Positions 32,259-43,634 of a stretch of DNA of 64,000 nt are shown piece after piece. The translations under genes were made by a program, and so were the position numbers. The notes below the pieces were generated by a model, which was not told the origin of the DNA, searched no databases, and saw only the letters and a program-made list of their open reading frames with translations. Origin of the DNA: Isoetes taiwanensis (taxonomy: Eukaryota > Streptophyta > Lycopodiopsida > Isoetales > Isoetaceae); the NCBI GenBank assembly GCA_021234155.1, contig JAJEKV010000034.1:1364001-1428000 (forward strand), written 5' to 3'. Every line of letters starts with the position of its first letter. The stretch's first letter is position 1.

Positions 32259-34129
32259 GAGGCTATTCTACATCACAAAAAATAAAATATGGAAGAATAA
32301 TTGTATAGTAGATTTTTCAGTCCATTAGGGTAGATTTTAGACCAAAGAGCATATTCTTCATTGCAAGAACATGAAAAGGAGTCCATAGACATGGCAATGG
32401 AATTAAAATGCAGCAAGCAAAAAATACCCAAATTGGAAGAATAATGAGACAAAAGGATTACTTGATAGGCATATGAGCCTTCACAATCAATTGCAACATA
32501 AAAGACCACATATTGGAGGTCTTTAGAGGTGCAAACAACATTTATGAGAAGCTTATGATGGTCTTTACTCTATACATTAACAAATGGTAGCCCATTCCAA
32601 CATAACTATGGGCATTGACAAGAGGTCAATTGTTAGATCAAAATCACCATGGCCACAGTTCTCATAGTCACAACTGTGAATATAAGTTGGAAAATATCTG
32701 TGGAGAAATCTATAGTGGCAATATGGCTAGACACTTTTTCCTCAAGGGCAAGCCAAAGTTTTTCCTTAATCTGGAGAAGGTTGTATTCATCTGTAACTGG
32801 TCCTCTGTAGCTTTATCTGTGATTGCAGAATATGAGTCCACACTTCCACAATTACAATATTGCAATCTAGATCTCTAATAACACAAAGAAATCATGGCTA
32901 AGCATGACAATGATTTCTATTCCAGTGTGCCTTTCTATACTGTTCTTCCAAAACATATCCTCATCTCGATTGCATGCTTCTTTTTTGAAGCATGCTTTGC
33001 TCCTGGAGACTTGAAACACATTCATTTCAGAAATGAAACTTCAAACCAACTTCCAAATAGAATTCAAACTGGCAATCAGGTTGCGAAGAAGTGCAAATAA
33101 GACCCACCTTAGTACTTGAATTCTTTCAGCAGCAAGATAATGAAGCAGTAAAACAACCTCTAATACCTCTTTCCCAAATCAAACCGATCAATTTGGCACT
33201 ATTGTTACCTGACTTGTAATGAAGCTGCTAAAAGGCATTTGTTTTGGATTATCTTTTATTTGAAATATTATTTGCCTTTTTCGTGGCTGGACAGGACAAT
33301 TTGAGCAATATCCCCAGCATCCATCGAGTTTTTCCTACTGTTAAGCTAGATTCCTGAGCCTTTGAAGAAGTGATCTTCAAATTTCTTAATTTTTTTAATT
33401 TTCCTAACCCTTCGATTATAAAAAGTGAACAAATTATAAAATTTTCCCGACCTTTCGACTAATAAGTTCAAAGATCAATGAACAAAATTGATTTTGGCTG
33501 ATGTGGCACAACATGTGGATAGTCTACAATTGCAGAGAATGTTGTAGCTCTATTTAGGCAAACCTCTAGTTAAAGATGAATGAAGATCCAACTCATGCAT
33601 TCGACAACTATGAGATAATGCAATAATGAAGCAATGATGTGAACGAAAGTACATGTATATGTTTATTTAGCATGATGTGAAGCAACAAAAAGGTAAAGTC
33701 GCATTAGTAGTTGAAACAACATCTAAGAGCACGACACCAGGGAAGACATATCAAGATCCAACGAGCATCAGTAAAATACTTAGAATGACACATCACAAAT
33801 CACAAATCATCAATCTAGATTTATATAATGGGAACATATAAAGTGTAACGTTCCTAACCGACATGCCCTTAACCAACTGGGCAAAACCGTCTAGACTTTT
33901 ATGAGTAGTCGCTTCTACCCATTTATGCCGGTGTCTCGGGAACGCTCCACAGGCACATTCAAGGTTCGAATACTCGAGCGGTTTACCATGGGCCCGTTAC
34001 AGTCTCTCCCACTAGAGCTATGCTCGTCCTCGAGCATCCAAGGCTATACCATATCTATGCCATACCATGTCACAATGATTACCAAGTCTTTGCAAATTAC
34101 CCATGCATATAGGCACCCATAGAGACTCG
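32259..34129. other. Non-coding stretch
   Basis: No gene supported. The part from about 33850 may be leader or internal sequence of the LTR fragment at 34130-34990. Confidence 0.45.
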
Positions 34130-34990
34130 AACTCGAGACCTGCTCTGATGCATGCAAGATAGAACATACGTTGCTGCTGCAAAGGTTTCGATTTGCAATA
34201 GAATCTGCCACGGTTGGAGTTGGGCCTCTTGGAAACACATTGAATAGACCTGGAACAGGTCGATTTGGGCTTGATGTAGGCCGAATTGGCTAAGGTACTC
34301 CTGTATCTAGAGAATCGAAACAGGAATAAGAGCCCAAAGCTGTACAAAATAGGTCTACGTTGCCTTTTCGTTCTTCTGTTTTATTTTTTATTTTTGTGTT
34401 TCTTTTTATTCACATTGTTTCTTTTTGTTAACATTGTTGACAATATTTGTTGCTAAAACTTAAAATTTGTAAGAATATAAACCATTGAGAATAAGGCTTA
34501 GTTACTTTGCATGAGTCGCAACGGAGAATTTTGCTTCAAAGCTGCTCTATATGATGGGAATCGACACGGGTTGATATTTAGCCTTAGTTAGTTATAAACG
34601 AGAATATTGTGTGTATTAATTGCTAACTAAAGGTAAAAGAATGTGCATAATTCTAAAGAGTTTGGGACAGTGATAATTTTGGCTCCTGGAGATGGGGCTA
34701 GCCTAGGGATTGCTTGACAAAAATTTCAGGTATTTGCGGTCAGGAGTCCTTACGAATTTTAAGCTGAGAAAGTGTAAGTTTGAAGACTCCAGTTTGGATG
34801 CACAATTAATTACTTAGCTAAAGACGTGGCTTTTCATATTAAAATTCTAAAAACCATAGCTAAGGGGTCTAAATTAAATAATGTTGTGGAGTTATTTCTG
34901 CACCGACCTTGTAGTAATTATTCGAGCATGATACATCGATATGTTTGTTTGTTATTGGGTTTCATCATCGAACTTGCTACTTCGACATGG
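34130..34990 (-). mobile_element. LTR repeat X with adjacent primer-site relic
   Basis: About 835 bp repeated at 60488-61290 and, diverged, at 5960-6790. At its left, 34131-34151 reads the inverse of a plant primer site and leader ('gagacctgctctgat', the complement of 'atcagagcaggtctc'). This implies a minus-strand LTR element whose 5' LTR starts at about 34153 and whose interior, now lost, lay to the left. Confidence 0.6.
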
Positions 34991-35013
34991 CATTAGGGAT
35001 TTTTTGAGATCAT

Positions 35014-35518
35014 AAAAGGGCCTTCTAAGAACTGATGACTAAGCTATATGAACTACCAATCAGAAAACAGTATTAGTAATCCAGTCAGCAAAACAGTTAT
35101 AACTAACTCACTGGATCACATTTTCTAGCATAAGTGTTGATAGAAAAGTCCAAATGAGCTCTTGTTTGGTGCAATAGATAGATCTCATTGAGATCTTTCC
35201 AACCTTGGATGGTTTTCATATCTTTTAGCCCTGTAGGAGAGTAAAAAATGGTAAAAACTATATTTTTTGGAGTTTTGACAATCATAAGTGGTTAAAATAT
35301 GTGCAAAGCACCTAAGGTTGGAAATATCTCAACGAGATCTATGTATTGCACTAAACGAGAGCTCATTTGGACTTTTCTATCAACAGTTATGCTAGAAAAT
35401 GTGATCCAGTGAGTTAGTTATAACAGTTTTGCTGACTGGACCCGTCAGGCTCTGATTTCTGATTGGTAATTCATTTATCTTCATTTGGCTTAGTTGGCAT
35501 ATTTTTAAGGCCCTTTTT
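35014..35518. mobile_element. Foldback MITE (~505 bp)
   Basis: Almost the whole element is an inverted repeat. 'aaaagggcctt' at the left matches 'aaggccctttt' at the right. 'ccagtcagcaaaac' (35081), 'ctcactggatcacattttc' (35107) and 'aaaagtccaaatgagctc' (35144) pair with 35395-35440 and 35363-35380. No coding capacity. Confidence 0.8.
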
Positions 35519-35639
35519 TAATCTAAAAAAAAAACCCTAATGTAAGGTTTTATGGGCAACTTGGCAAGAGCAAGGTCTAAGTACGTGTTTAATAATTGTT
35601 TAATGAAAACACATGTCATGGTTTTTGCATTGTCCCACT

Positions 35640-37574
35640 GTTGTTCTTGATTTTGTATGTACTTGGATCCTCCGGGGTCGGACTTCCAGGTTCGGTGGCC
35701 TGGGTTGTTCCAGCATGACTCATGTTCTATGTTCTTTGTACTTGTTCTCTGTGATACCGGGCGTGACTTCCTCACAGGCGTAGCTTCCTGTTGCGGATGC
35801 ACGTCAATTCTCGTGGACTCCCATGGTAAGAGGTCCTCCAGTGCCAGACGTGGGCTGAGAGGGTATGCACATACGAGGTTCACCCCACACCTCGCTACAG
35901 GGCTTGGAATGTAAGTCTGGCGGGCGTTATCCCCGCTAACGGGGCTGTATGTAGGTCATGCGAGAGCTACCCATTGTCCCGGAGTTTGTTCATGATGATT
36001 TGGTACTTTAGTTATGTTCTTTTCTCTGGATGTTCATGATGTTTACTTTGTTGTCATCGTCTAGCATTGCACCATAGGTTCTTGTGTCTTGAGTTGTTTA
36101 TCTTCTTGTTATCCAAGATTCTAGAGTGTTTCTATTTATGCAGAGGCAGCTATGGGATCCCCACTTAGTCATGAGGACTAACCCCTTTGAGTGCATGTAG
36201 TGATCGAGCAAGGTGGTGCTCCGGCCAGTAGCAGTGGTACTGTTCAGGATCGTGGCTGCGTTTGGAGTTTTCTAGAAGCTGAATCTTAGCTTTGGTTTTA
36301 AATAAATCTATTATGGATGTATTTCTCTTGAACTATATTACAATAGTTGGATATTAGTTATATATAAGAAGGGAATCATTATCCATTATTTATTGGAAGA
36401 TTAAATTCTTCACCAACATAGTTGATTAAAGCTTTCATATCAACCTAGATCTAGCCTTAAGTATAGACAAGATCCCGTCGGTCTATACTTAAGGCTAGAT
36501 CTAGGTTGATATGAAAACTTTAATCAACTATGTTGGTGAAGAATTTAATCTTCCAATAAATAATGAAGAATGATTCCCTTCTTATATATAACTAATATCC
36601 AACTATTGTAATATAGTTCAAGAGAGATCGGGATCTTGTCTATACTTAAGGCTAGATCTAGGTTGATATGAAAATTTTAATCAACTATGTTGGTGAAGAA
36701 TTTAATCTTCCAATAAATAATGGAGAATGATTCCCTTCTTATATATAACTAATATCCAACTATTGTAATACAGTTCAAGAGAAATACATCCATAATAGAT
36801 TTATTCAAAACCAAAGCTAAGATTCAGCTTCTAGGAAACTCCAAACTCAGCCACAATCCTGAACAGTACCACTGCTACTGCCCCGAGCACCACCTTGCTC
36901 AATCACTGCATGCACTCAAAGCAGTTAGTCCTCGTGACTAAGTGGGGATCCCATAGCTGCCTCTGCATAAATGGAAACACTCTGGAATCTTGGATAACAA
37001 GAAGATAAACAACTCAAGACACAAGAACCTATGGTGCAATGCTAGACGACGACAACAAAGTAAACATCATGAACATCCAGAGAAAAGAACAAAACTAAAG
37101 TACCAAACTATCATTAACAAACTCCGGGACAATGGGTACACTACTACAAAAATAGGTAGAAATGGCACAAAAGTGACATTCATCCTCCGCCTTTTTACGG
37201 AGCATAAATGTCACTTTTGTGCCATTTATGACGTTTGTGCTCCTCAAATGGCACAAAAGTGACGTTTATGCTCCGTAAAAAGGTGGAGGATAAATGTCAC
37301 TTTTGTGCCATTTCTACCTATTTTTGTAGTAGTGGTAGCTCAGCCAGCCTACATACAGGCCCCGTTAGCATGATAACACTTAGCCAGCGTACATTCCAAG
37401 CCCTGTAGCGAGGGGGTGGGGTGAACCTCGTATGCGCATACCCTCTCAGCCCACGTGTGGCACTGGAGGACCTCTTACCATGGGAGTTCACGAGAGTTGA
37501 CGTGCATCCGCAATAGGAAGCTACGCCTGTGAGGAAGTCACGCCCGGTGTCACAGAGAACAAGTACAAAGAACA
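35640..37574. repeat. Long inverted duplication of LTR-like repeat Y
   Basis: The left arm (about 35735-36476) is the inverse of the right arm (36630-37574, once the MITE at 37139-37333 is removed). The 153-bp centre (36477-36629) is a further copy of the inner part of the right arm. Left-arm sequence outside the pair (35640-35734) reappears inverted at 60350-60470, beyond element A. Arms are roughly 95% alike by eye. It could be two LTR elements joined head to head, or a palindromic rearrangement. Confidence 0.78.
37139..37333. mobile_element. CACTA-type MITE with empty-site proof
   Basis: 195 bp, starting 'cactactacaaaaatagg' and ending with its inverse. The whole element folds on itself ('gcacaaaagtgac' blocks). 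It is flanked by 3-bp GTA duplications (37136-37138 and 37334-37336), as expected for CACTA/CMC transposons. The paired left arm reads 'caatgggtagctc' (in inverse near 35970) with a single GTA and no insert, an unoccupied site. Confidence 0.92.
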
Positions 37575-38086
37575 AGCACGAATTCATTAATTAGAGAAAT
37601 TTGGAATTCTCGTTTAGCATGAAATAGGTTAGCGGGTAGCCATATAGTGCAAAAACTACTACCAATTGAGTAAAAGTTGGCGTTTTTTTGCACAAATTCT
37701 GCAAATGCTTCAGTCTTATTCGGAAATATAGTTTTTACTGCTAATGCAAAGGTTCACCGCGAGTATAACGTAGTAGGAGGGAGTGTGAAAACTTCTCGCA
37801 AGAAGCGCGAACGCGATGTTTCGCAGCTGAAAGGAGACGAAAGAATGTGCCTTTTATTAAAACCATATGAGAGCATTGTGTTAAAAGAAGGTACCGAGGA
37901 GCAAGGATATCACACAAAATTCAGTATTTAAAGCCATGTAATTGCTACAGAGGATCGCGGTCGCGATTATTTTTAGCATTAAACATATGGTAAAAGATAT
38001 GGGTAAAGACAAAACCAAAGTTTTCGAAACAAAAATTTCCATTGAAGGAAGTAATATACAACATAATTACTGATTGAAGGAGATAA

Positions 38087-39372
38087 TTATTCTGATTGTG
38101 TTTCAGATACTTGATCAGGTATCACACCCATTTCATTGGCCATGCGATTGACATGCTCTCTACCCAATTCCATAGCTTGTGTTGTGTCCATCTCTGAATA
38201 ACCTGTGATCTCTGGAACTACAACACCCATGGCGTTTGCGATGCGCTGCAGATGTGAATCAGGCTCCCATTCTTCACTGTCCACTGCACTGCTCCCGCCT
38301 ATAAGTTCGTTTTGCAGTAGCTCCGCAGCAGTAGCATTCTGATGTGGATGATAGAGCTTCTGCTTCTTGCTGTGTACCTGATGCTCCTGTGACCCAAGAA
38401 CCTCATCTTGGTCAATGTCCATGTGCTGTTGGTCTGCTTCCATGTGCTTTGGGTCTGTTTCCATGTGTTCTACGCCCACGTATTCAAACTTATGTTCGCC
38501 TGTCAAGAAAGGCATGTACCCATCAAGCTTCTCATTAAGTGCATTCAATTTTTGGAAAGTGGGCTCCAGGGCTTCTATACCTTTTTCCGTCTCTTCAAGC
38601 AAGCGCTTTGTTTCTTGCATTCTCTCTTCGTAGGACTTAGCATCGAGGTTTTCCAAAATGGAACCCAACTTTGATAGATCTGTGTTTTGGGTGATACCGA
38701 TGTCGGGTTGAGCTGGATCGATCGGTCAACATTCTCTCGCTTCGGCTCTTCCTCAAACCCATCGGCACTTGGATTGGCCATCTTATCAAGCGTTTCAAAG
38801 AACGCCCTCAGGAAACGGCACACTTTACCTGAACTTTCGAAAGCCACGCTCTTTTTGCCTTGCATAAGAGCAACACGAGAAGCCGTCCCAGCCGAAAAGA
38901 AATCCAGAACACAACCATCAGTCGGCACCAGCTGTTCAACAATATGGTAGGCATAGGAGGTTTTCAGCTGGCATTTCAATACAAGATCTCCTTCCATTGC
39001 CGCCCATTTGAATCTTGGTTTGCCTGTAAAAAGAGTCTGATATTTCTTTTTTATCTTCTCGTCGGCATCCTCATTACCTGTTAGCGGCATTGGAGGCAAT
39101 GGTGTTGACTTAGGAGCCTTGCCGTGTGGATATAGGTGAAGCTCCAACTCTGGTTGCACAGGTGCTACACGAACATCACTCCTGTTAATGCACATATGAC
39201 TAATAAAGTACTGATGTTCTTTCACCCTTCTTTTGCTCTCCCATCCCATTTCTTCATAGGAACCTAAAGATAGGTAGCCACCGCCCTGAATTTGCTTCTG
39301 ACTGAACAAGCAATTGGGCAAATTCACTGAGCGCATGATAATGACCAAGTGATAAACTTTGGCATCCGTCAT
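38087..39372 (-). pseudogene. Methyltransferase-like protein of element A
   Basis: About 430 codons in two frames joined by a frameshift near 38680. Residues about 140-195 ('YHIVEQLVPTDGCVLDFF', 'SAGTASRVALMQGKKSVA', 'FESSGKVCRFLRAFFETL') resemble the AdoMet-binding end of N4/N6 DNA methylases (family pattern: '..G..VLDPFAGSGTT..A....GR..IGIE....'), with the glycine loop at 38910-38875. The DPPY-type catalytic motif, expected upstream in this circular order, is not seen, so activity is uncertain. After the shift the protein is a Glu/Leu coiled coil, a 'HMETDPKHMEADQQHM' repeat, and two 'RIANAMGVVV'-type repeats. A related gene sits in element B at 55361-56173. Confidence 0.48.
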
Positions 39373-40560
39373 GGTAGCTATCCTTGTAAATAGATCTGTG
39401 TATTTCTTGCAATCCCATACCTTGTTTATCCCTCGGATGTCAATAAATATCGATTAATGCATTCTCCTATTACACTTGGGAGGAAGTAGGGATGCCATCC
39501 TTTGTCACCGCTATGACAATATTTTTCTTTTCCTTTCTTTTTTCTAGCCTCTTCCGCTATAGAATATTCCCCGATTGGCTCCAAAAGGCTACGGTAGGTT
39601 ACCTAGTGTATGATCCTTGTTATAGTTAGCCTTCACGCATCTGATATCGGATCCGATATATCCAAAGATTCTCTGTTCATGAAATCGGGAAAAGCCCTCA
39701 AGCAATTCCTCCCAGCTATCGAAATCCTTTTGCAGCAAATTTGAGGCATAAGACAAAATTTCGCTACTCATAAAAGTGAGGGTTCTGATGTCAATTGCCC
39801 GTTATGCGCAATCAAATCTCCCGCTATAACCCCGATCGCACCTTTAAATAGGTCTTGCCTTCTATAATCTCATCGAAAGCAACTGGGACAACAACTCAAG
39901 ATTCGACATACCTCGTAGCAACCGGAGCCGTCTTGTTAAAGAAGTCTTTGGATGGCTTGTCCGAAACTCACCATGATCGCCACCGAAGTTTACGACTCAC
40001 CCACGACCGGCAACTTCCATTAACTTCTTGAAAACCTTCTCATCCATAAAAATGAATTGCTTTTCATCCTTAAGCTCCCGCACTTTCAAGGTGGTCGTTG
40101 CAATTTCATGGAAATCCCGCAGAAAGCAATTTCAAGGTCATCAAGATCGCGGGGCCACGAACTTGGCGAGTAGAAAACAAATAAATACCTTCCAAGCTGA
40201 AGTTTTAGCTGTCCCTATAGGTCCTTGTGGAGGGCAACCATAAGCCTTGTGCCGATGACGGTTGTTGCGCTTTTCAATCGGTGGCTCTCTCACACCTGGT
40301 GTTTGCAATTACTTCGTTGCATTGAATACTCAACTCTATATATTCCTTTGTCCAGAAGATTTCGTTCAGCACCCTCGATCTTCTTCTAGCATATACTTTG
40401 AAAATTCTCGTTCTTTTGCTCGAACTTCATGCCGACGAATCAACAAAGGAGTTGTGCAAAGACAAATACCGTGGGTTGCCGTAAATAATATAAAATTTCT
40501 TGCCCTTCAAATCTTCCGATTGCTCCATGTCACCCTCCTCCTCGAAAGATAGACAACCGT
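39373..40560 (-). pseudogene. Upstream coding relics of the methyltransferase gene
   Basis: Minus-strand fragments in changing frames look protein-like: 'GINKVWDCKKYTDLFTRI' leading into the gene above, 'MSSEILSYASNLLQKDF', and 'KDEKQFIFMDEKVFKKL'. They may be exons or frameshifted parts of one large protein. A palindrome copy lies at 40143-40164. Confidence 0.35.
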
Positions 40561-40911
40561 CAGTCAAATCTACATAACGAAAGTGTCCAAAAGATAAAGA
40601 ATTAGTTACCCGGTAATAGGGTCAAACGAACGGCGTCCGCCAGGGGTGAGGACCTCTCACTGGGTATGTCTTGAAGCTTTTAACCGTAGTTTGAACATGG
40701 TCATTTGACCGCATTCTCAGGTGTCAAGTTTGCTGGTGCAGGTTCACAATCAAAAATAGAAATCTTTGTAAACCAATTAACCCCTAAGGGGTAGAACCTT
40801 TGAACCTGCTCAAGCTTCGAAAGTGGTTTGCTCTGCGATCTTAATTCCTCTTCGGGATTGAACTTCAACTCGACCGAATGGCGGTGTGCTTGGGGCCATG
40901 TCAATGCTAGT

Positions 40912-41770
40912 TTAGAGGAGGCATTCGTGAATCGAGGGGAGGGGGGCGGGGGTTGAGAACTGGCGGGTCATGCGGGCTATCCTCACGAGGTGTCGATTCT
41001 TAAGGCTAATTTTGAAAGGAGGGAATTTTTTGGAATAAATCCACCGATGTGTATTGCTATCCGGGGCCTTCATAGCAATAGGAAGAGTAGGGTTAACAAT
41101 ACCGGAGGGGTTTATCGTGGATTGTGGTTCTTGAGCAATTTCTTTTGGTGCTGAGGTCTCTCCCAAAGTAGCAATAGGCTTCACACTCTTTTCTTGGCCA
41201 CGGCTCTTAGCCAATTGGTGTCCATCACGGAGGGCATCTTCTCGTCCCCAACCGCTTTCAAGGCACAAACGGAGGCTTCTTGTGCAGAGACAAACCATTT
41301 CTCGCATGTCGAGAACCCGAGCAATATGTCTCTGTTCCCTTTATACCGATAAAGAGATTCATAGGATGGCAACAACCAGCCATACCCCTTAGCCGACGCC
41401 GGACGTTTTTCCCTCGTGGTCGGCTTGTTCATTTTGCTTTGGCCGCCATCAAAGACGGGTCATAATTGCGCCATTTCAAAATGTACTCCGTAAACCGCAA
41501 TGCTTGTGGGTCCTCAATGCCGCATATGATGGCATCTTGCACATTGTTCTTCGTGCCTTCCCACATTGCCACCACTATGCCAACTTGTTCAACGCCCTCG
41601 GCTTTTTTCCAAATCCAGAAACAGCACGTGTCCTTTCCTTCTGCGATCACCCTTAATGTGCGGTATATAGCCCGTGCAATCTCGATACACCATTTCCTTT
41701 CATTGGAAGGGGTTATAATACGGACCGGCTCGACATCCGGTCCTCTAAGAGAGCAAGTCTTTGTAAACAA
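40912..41770 (-). pseudogene. Unrecognised gene relic in element A
   Basis: Three consecutive, overlapping minus-strand frames (41770-41429, 41432-41181, 41307-40912) read as one protein with frameshifts or short introns: 'ERKWCIEIARAIYRTLR', 'CCFWIWKKAEGVEQVG', then 'YGWLLPSYESLYRYKGN'. Position relative to the methyltransferase matches the ORFs at 54.5-55.0 kb in element B. No family recognised. Confidence 0.4.
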
Positions 41771-42004
41771 AAGCTCAGAGTGAGTGCCCGGTAGGCTGCA
41801 TAATGTGGTGCAATAAAAGGTTTAAACTATCAGAGAAAACGCGACCACATCCCCGCCAAGCAAGCCTAAAATAGAACTCCACACAATGCGCCGCGACTTT
41901 GTGTAGCACTTAAGCACGGCAAGAAAACACATTGCCGTCGCGAAACTAATGACCTACTACACTAGTACCGATGAACATCGCAATAAAGAAAATCTATGCT
42001 CAGC

Positions 42005-42245
42005 CGCACCACGTCAGCGATCTTGATGAGCAGCTACACTTATGAAGACCGCTATCCGAAATTATAAAACCAATCAAGCAAGACCACGGTCACGATCTTG
42101 ATGAGCAGCTACACTTATGAAGACCGCTATCTAGAAATTATAAAACCTATCAAGCAAGACCACGACCGCGATCTTGGCCGAGCATCTATACTTATGAAAA
42201 CAATAGAAATTCTAGTAGGCAAGATCGCGGGCCGCGATCTTGCCG
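42005..42245. repeat. Palindrome-bearing ~80-bp tandem repeats
   Basis: Three or four units share 'gatcttgatgagcagctaca' (or its variant), 'cttatgaagaccgctatc' and 'attataaaacc.atcaagca'. Each ends in a copy of the element A palindrome. The last copy (42221-42241) is a perfect 21-bp palindrome: 'aagatcgcgg', a central g, then the inverse. Confidence 0.85.
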
Positions 42246-43322
42246 AGCTGAAATGTTAGAAAATACCTTCTCTGAGGGAGTCCTTAGGTGCCATGGGATC
42301 GCTGGGCGGGTTCAAGATCTAAAATATGGGTTTTTTTTGGAGTGGGTCTGGAGCTTCGGAGGTCGGCGCTTAGGCTGAATGAAATCGCGAGTAGAAATTA
42401 GTTTTTGAATGTTTTGAGTTTCAATTTATAGAACGCGGCCGAAATTAAATGCCCGCCCCTCATGATGGCGCTGCGGAAAAACGTGCCGACCATAATGGCG
42501 TCCAGAGCGCCGCAAGTAATAATTACCGGCGTACGCCGCCGTATTTATTCCCTGACATTAATGCGGTCGTGCGAATATACCCGTCCGGAAAGGCCAGTAA
42601 CCCGTACGAAAGGTCTTTATCCACTTGGACGTCCGCGTTCAATTTCGGGTCATAATTTCGGACCTGACACTTTATCCAGCCATAAATGCCTCCAAAATAT
42701 CCGGTTTACGGACGGACAGCGACTGCAAAATTTGAATTCGAGAACAAACCAATTTGAGAAAGCGGGAAAAGCCAATTCAAATTTCATTGTTTTGCAAGAT
42801 CTTCGAGGCGCTGGAGCTGCGCCTAAGCTAGGCCAAGTTTGGGCAAGGATTTGCTTTGCAATTCGCATCCATTGAAGGCGCTGACGAGGGCGCTGATAAT
42901 CCGCTTGCAATCCGCCACTACACACTCGGAATTCTGCAACTGCATCGAATTCAGGGTTTCTACCGAGGTAATAGGCCTATTCTGATGCATATCCCTCACT
43001 GAAGTGAACTGAACGTATCAGTAATGCACTGAATTTCAATTATAACTGCAACCTCCGAGTCTCTGCACTAACATTCACTATGTATTGCATGGATTGATAA
43101 GATACCTCCTGATACTTTGTTGCAACTATGTAAAAATAGATGTTCTAAGCAAAACTGTGCACTCTGGTGTGTTTATTATACAATGTAGTGTTTCAAGTAT
43201 ATGCTTTCTTTCTCTATGTGGATGAAACTAAACACTGTTTTTATGACACTAAACACCGTATTCTGTGAGGTAGGAGTAATGCCTTATTCTGTAAGTCAAT
43301 CGTTTAACTTTGCTGCTCCACG

Positions 43323-43611
43323 AGATCGCGGTCGCGATACCTTCAACCATCTACACTTGCTATTGACCAAAGAACTCCCAGATATCGATAACTTAGAGTT
43401 GAACCCACTAGCTAGCCTCGAAATTTGATTTGCACGAGTTCTTATTGAAACAAATGTGTGAATGCTTGCAAATAGCGCGACCGCGTTCTTACCCATGCTC
43501 GATAAGATCGCGGTGGCGAAAGTCGTGACCATTTCTTTTTTTCAGTTCATATTTTTGTAGTGGTTTATGATCACGGTGCTTTACGCTCACTAGGATCGCG
43601 GCCGCGCTATT
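43323..43611. repeat. Cluster of element A palindromes
   Basis: Copies at 43323-43340, 43471-43490, 43504-43524 and 43592-43611 are variants of 'agatcgcgg.ccgcgatct', just upstream of the DUF7869-like gene. Another copy lies at 37953-37968 near the left end of the element. Confidence 0.8.
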
Positions 43612-43634
43612 CACGCGACCTCTTGTTTGGAGGA

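Noticed and set aside
34131-34151. tRNA gene or tRNA-derived SINE ('gaactcgagacctgctctgat')
   Set aside because: Better explained as the inverse of an LTR primer site and leader; no cloverleaf or A/B boxes at proper spacing.
38408-39084. Plus-strand frames opposite the methyltransferase-like gene
   Set aside because: Antisense shadows without recognisable sequence.
42005-42245. Spaced repeats resembling a CRISPR array
   Set aside because: Units are tandem ~80-bp duplications with divergent palindromes, without uniform spacers; the context is a plant nuclear transposon.
42449-42875. Plus-strand frames at the palindrome-rich zone
   Set aside because: Two overlapping frames with no protein-like blocks; this region lies between the divergent genes of element A.
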